DNA of 14,872 nucleotides from Anaerolineae bacterium (lineage in GTDB: Bacteria; Chloroflexota; Anaerolineae; JAAYZQ01), in contig JAFGOG010000329.1 in assembly GCA_016926595.1 (NCBI GenBank), positions 1 through 14,872 of the forward strand, read 5' to 3'. Positions 12,681-14,872 of this stretch are shown piece after piece (positions within the stretch are counted from its first letter, which is position 1; each line of letters starts with the position of its first letter). The notes below the pieces were generated by a model. The model was not told the DNA's origin. It worked only from the letters and a program-made list of their open reading frames with translations, and did no database searches. Position numbers and translations under genes: made by a program.

Positions 12681-13913
12681 TTACCACCAACCCGCCCACA
12701 TGCGGGCAAACTGCCAGCGCGGCGCCGTGCCGACTTTGCGCAACGTCTTGATATCCGAGCCATCAGGCCGCATGACACGCAAAGCCCACGCGGTTCCGTT
12801 CTGATCGCTCAGATAGAAGATGTAGTTGCCATCAGGCGAAAACGCCGGGTTCGTGTCGTTGCCAGTATTTTTGGTGAGTTGTCTCACCCCGCTGCCATCC
12901 ACATTGACCACCCAGATTTCTGCGTCGCCGTCAACGGAGCTACAGTAGGCTATCTTTTTCCCGTCGGGTGACCAGGCGGCGTTACCGCCCGCATCGCTGG
13001 TCACCTGGCGCATCCCCTGTCCGTTGGACTTGACGACAAAGATACCGCAGTTGTTGTTCTGGCAGGAATCGAACGCGATCAGGTCACCCTTGGGCGACCA
13101 TACGGGCCGCTCACCCGGCACCAGTTTGTAGCGGCCACTGCCATCAACGTTGACCACGTACAAACTGACATCGGCGCTCCACCAGTTGCCCACCCATTCG
13201 TGAAATACGAGTTGCTTGCCGTCGGGCGAAAAGGACGCAAACTCGGCCCAGTTGTTCGGCACGGCCATGGTGGTCGTCTTGTTCTTGAGATCATAGACGG
13301 CGATGCCCTCAAACGTCTTGTAGTAGGCGATCTTTTGGCCGTTCGGCGAGAAGGCTGGCATGGTGGCTGTTTCTAGGATCTTGGTGGCACTGCTGCCGTC
13401 GCCGCGGACCACCCAGACGGTATACTTGACCGCATCACGCTCAGAACCGCCGTCAAAGTTGCTGTAGATAAGCCCGTACGACGCAAGCGACGCAGCGGGT
13501 TTGGTTGTGGCGGTCGGGGCTGCTGTCGCTTGCTCCACGGTTGGAATTGGGGTATCGGTTGGCGGGACAGGCGTATCGGTCGACGTTGCCATCGCCATAG
13601 CCGTCAGATCCGCAGCCTGCGCAGTCAAGACAGCCTGCGCCGTCGCGATATCTTCGGGACTGAGGGTCGGTTGCGATGGCGTGGCAGTGACCACGATCTG
13701 CGGTTCGGGTGAAGGGGTAGCCGTTACGACAATGACCACTGGCGTAGGAGTAGCCGCCTTTACCGCCGTCGCTTGTTCCTGTGCTGGTGTAGCTGTGACA
13801 TAGATCACTTGCGGCGTTTCCTCGCCACCACAGGCAGATGCCAATGCCAACAGCGCCAGGAACAATGCAAGGATAGCGATTTTGCTCGCTTGTCCACCTG
13901 TCCGCTCGCCCAT
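12681..13913 (-). CDS. Lipoprotein with TolB-like PD40 beta-propeller
   Basis: 410 aa. Signal peptide with hydrophobic core ILALFLALLALA and lipobox ASAC (Cys28), so it should be lipid-anchored outside the cytoplasmic membrane. Residues ~34-145 form a Pro/Thr/Ala linker with three VTATP units. Residues ~147-400 are a propeller with at least five PD40 blades: FSPNGQKIAYY (188), FSPDGKQLVFH (228), WSPKGDLIAF (272), WSPDGKKIAYC (314), FSPDGNYIFYL (358), alternating with VVNVDGSG-type strands. It is a protein- or glycan-binding scaffold by fold; no ligand can be named. The ATG lies 3 bp after the stop of the LeuC-type gene, and its AGGAG is inside that gene's end, so the two are coupled even though one encodes a cytoplasmic enzyme and the other an exported protein. 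Confidence 0.9.
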   Translation of the reverse strand: MGERTGGQASKIAILALFLALLALASACGGEETPQVIYVTATPAQEQATAVKAATPTPVVIVVTATPSPEPQIVVTATPSQPTLSPEDIATAQAVLTAQAADLTAMAMATSTDTPVPPTDTPIPTVEQATAAPTATTKPAASLASYGLIYSNFDGGSERDAVKYTVWVVRGDGSSATKILETATMPAFSPNGQKIAYYKTFEGIAVYDLKNKTTTMAVPNNWAEFASFSPDGKQLVFHEWVGNWWSADVSLYVVNVDGSGRYKLVPGERPVWSPKGDLIAFDSCQNNNCGIFVVKSNGQGMRQVTSDAGGNAAWSPDGKKIAYCSSVDGDAEIWVVNVDGSGVRQLTKNTGNDTNPAFSPDGNYIFYLSDQNGTAWALRVMRPDGSDIKTLRKVGTAPRWQFARMWAGWW

Positions 13914-13916
13914 CTC

Positions 13917-14872
13917 TTACACTCCTCTCGGATCGGTTATGGCTCCGGTCAACGCCGAGGCCGCTACTGTAGCCGGGCTGGCCAAAAAGATCTCAGCGTC
14001 GCGGCTGCCCATTCGCCCCTTAAAGTTGCGGTTGGCCGTGGAGATGGTCCGCTCGCCGGGGGCCATACAGCCCTCGTGAGCGCCCAGGCATGGGCCGCAG
14101 CCGGGGTTGAGCAATGTCGCGCCAGCAGCCACCAGGTCAGCGATAACACCAGAGGCTATGGCCGCCAGCAGTACCTCGCGCGACGCCGGCAGGACGAGGA
14201 GACGCACTCGCGGCGCGATATGCTTGCCCCGCAGGATCTCAGCCGCCGCTGCCAGGTCCTCCAGGCGGCCGTTGGTGCAGGTGCCGATGAGGGCCTGGTC
14301 GATAAGCGTACCGGCCACCTCGGTCACCGGGGTGACATTGTCCACGCGATGCGGTTTGGCTACCTGGGGCACCAGGGTAGCCGCGTCGTAGTGAAGCACC
14401 TGTGCATAGTGCGCGTCCGGGTCGGGCAGGATTTCGGTGTAGGCGGCGCTGGTCCGGCCAGCCAGCCACGCCCTCGTCACCGCGTCGGGCGCGACGTAAC
14501 CGTTCTTGGCGCCCATCTCGGCGGCCATGTTGCACAGCACCAGCCTGCCACCGATATCCATCGCCTCGATCGCCTGCCCGGCAAACTCGACCGAACGATA
14601 GTCGGCGCCGTCAGCGCCAATGTCGCCGATGATGCGCAGCACGAGATCCTTGGCCGACACCCGAGGTGGGAACTGGTTATCGACCACGATCCGCATGCTT
14701 TCAGGCACACGCAGCCAGATCTCGCCGGTGGCCATCACCGCCGCCGCCTCTGTCCGGCCTATGCCGGCGGAAAAAGCGCCAAGCGCCCCATAGCTGGTCG
14801 TGTGCGAGTCGCTGCCGACGATCAACGTGCCGGGCAAGGCATGGCCCTTTTCAGGAAAGACCTGGTGGCAAA
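13917..14872 (-). CDS. LeuC-type [4Fe-4S] hydro-lyase large subunit, 5' end missing
   Basis: The frame runs off the right edge; 317 residues are visible from the first full codon at 14870, starting [20 protein letters not shown] and continuing [20 protein letters not shown], the conserved core of aconitase/3-isopropylmalate dehydratase large subunits. Cluster ligands are present: visible Cys198 in [11 protein letters not shown], and Cys258 and Cys261 in [13 protein letters not shown]. The C-terminus [20 protein letters not shown] is also typical. About 100 N-terminal residues lie outside the window. The TTG at 14837 is internal and not the start, because conserved sequence continues upstream of it. 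It dehydrates and rehydrates a 2- or 3-hydroxy-tricarboxylate-type acid together with the LeuD-like subunit encoded 1.7 kb further on. The substrate may be isopropylmalate, homocitrate or citrate. Confidence 0.93.
   Translation of the reverse strand, partial: CHQVFPEKGHALPGTLIVGSDSHTTSYGALGAFSAGIGRTEAAAVMATGEIWLRVPESMRIVVDNQFPPRVSAKDLVLRIIGDIGADGADYRSVEFAGQAIEAMDIGGRLVLCNMAAEMGAKNGYVAPDAVTRAWLAGRTSAAYTEILPDPDAHYAQVLHYDAATLVPQVAKPHRVDNVTPVTEVAGTLIDQALIGTCTNGRLEDLAAAAEILRGKHIAPRVRLLVLPASREVLLAAIASGVIADLVAAGATLLNPGCGPCLGAHEGCMAPGERTISTANRNFKGRMGSRDAEIFLASPATVAASALTGAITDPRGV

Noticed and set aside
12283..12699. 138-aa minus-strand frame overlapping the small lipoprotein
   Set aside because: Cysteine-rich frame-shifted reading of the VTATP repeats without signal peptide or ribosome site; the overlapping 98-aa frame has a clear lipoprotein signal.
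12403..12804. Plus-strand Gly/Val repeat protein
   Set aside because: Simply the complement of the VTATP codons; the same happens at 13501-13803.

Overview
The window is a high-GC, densely packed, one-sided bacterial segment: every credible gene is on the minus strand. The look is that of a Chloroflexota (Anaerolineae/Caldilineae-like) genome, by inference from protein style: a TIR-nSTAND-FGE fusion, lipoproteins with hydrophobic 'VTATP' linkers and PD40 propellers, a Lon-like protease of the AAA_32 type, and palindromic or microsatellite-like intergenic repeats. No rRNA, tRNA, CRISPR array, transposase or reverse transcriptase was seen. No gene-free stretch exceeds about 150 bp.

Read in the direction of transcription (high to low coordinates), the right half is a metabolic cluster. 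It starts with a LeuC-type [4Fe-4S] hydro-lyase large subunit (5' end outside the window). Two lipoprotein genes follow, a 410-aa PD40 beta-propeller protein and a 98-aa protein with the same N-terminal layout but no propeller. Then come the LeuD-type small subunit, an isocitrate/isopropylmalate dehydrogenase-family enzyme, a class III aminotransferase and an acyl-CoA dehydrogenase. Large and small hydro-lyase subunits plus dehydrogenase make a dehydratase/decarboxylating-dehydrogenase module (aconitase-isocitrate, isopropylmalate or homoisocitrate chemistry). Specificity residues favour an isocitrate-like substrate for the dehydrogenase and leave the hydro-lyase unassigned.

The middle holds a translationally coupled pair: a Lon-like ATP-dependent protease (807 aa) and a tandem universal stress protein (282 aa) sharing an ATGA overlap.

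The left part holds the most unusual element: an 857-aa protein with an N-terminal TIR domain, an nSTAND1 P-loop NTPase, one transmembrane helix and a C-terminal FGE-sulfatase (SUMF1-like) domain lacking both catalytic cysteines. It has its own near-consensus promoter with an inverted repeat across the start point, and is followed 46 bp later by an unrecognised 256-aa gene. The pair looks like a membrane-anchored TIR-STAND immune or cell-suicide sensor with a candidate partner. At the left edge is the N-terminal propeller of an S9-type peptidase, cut by the window end.
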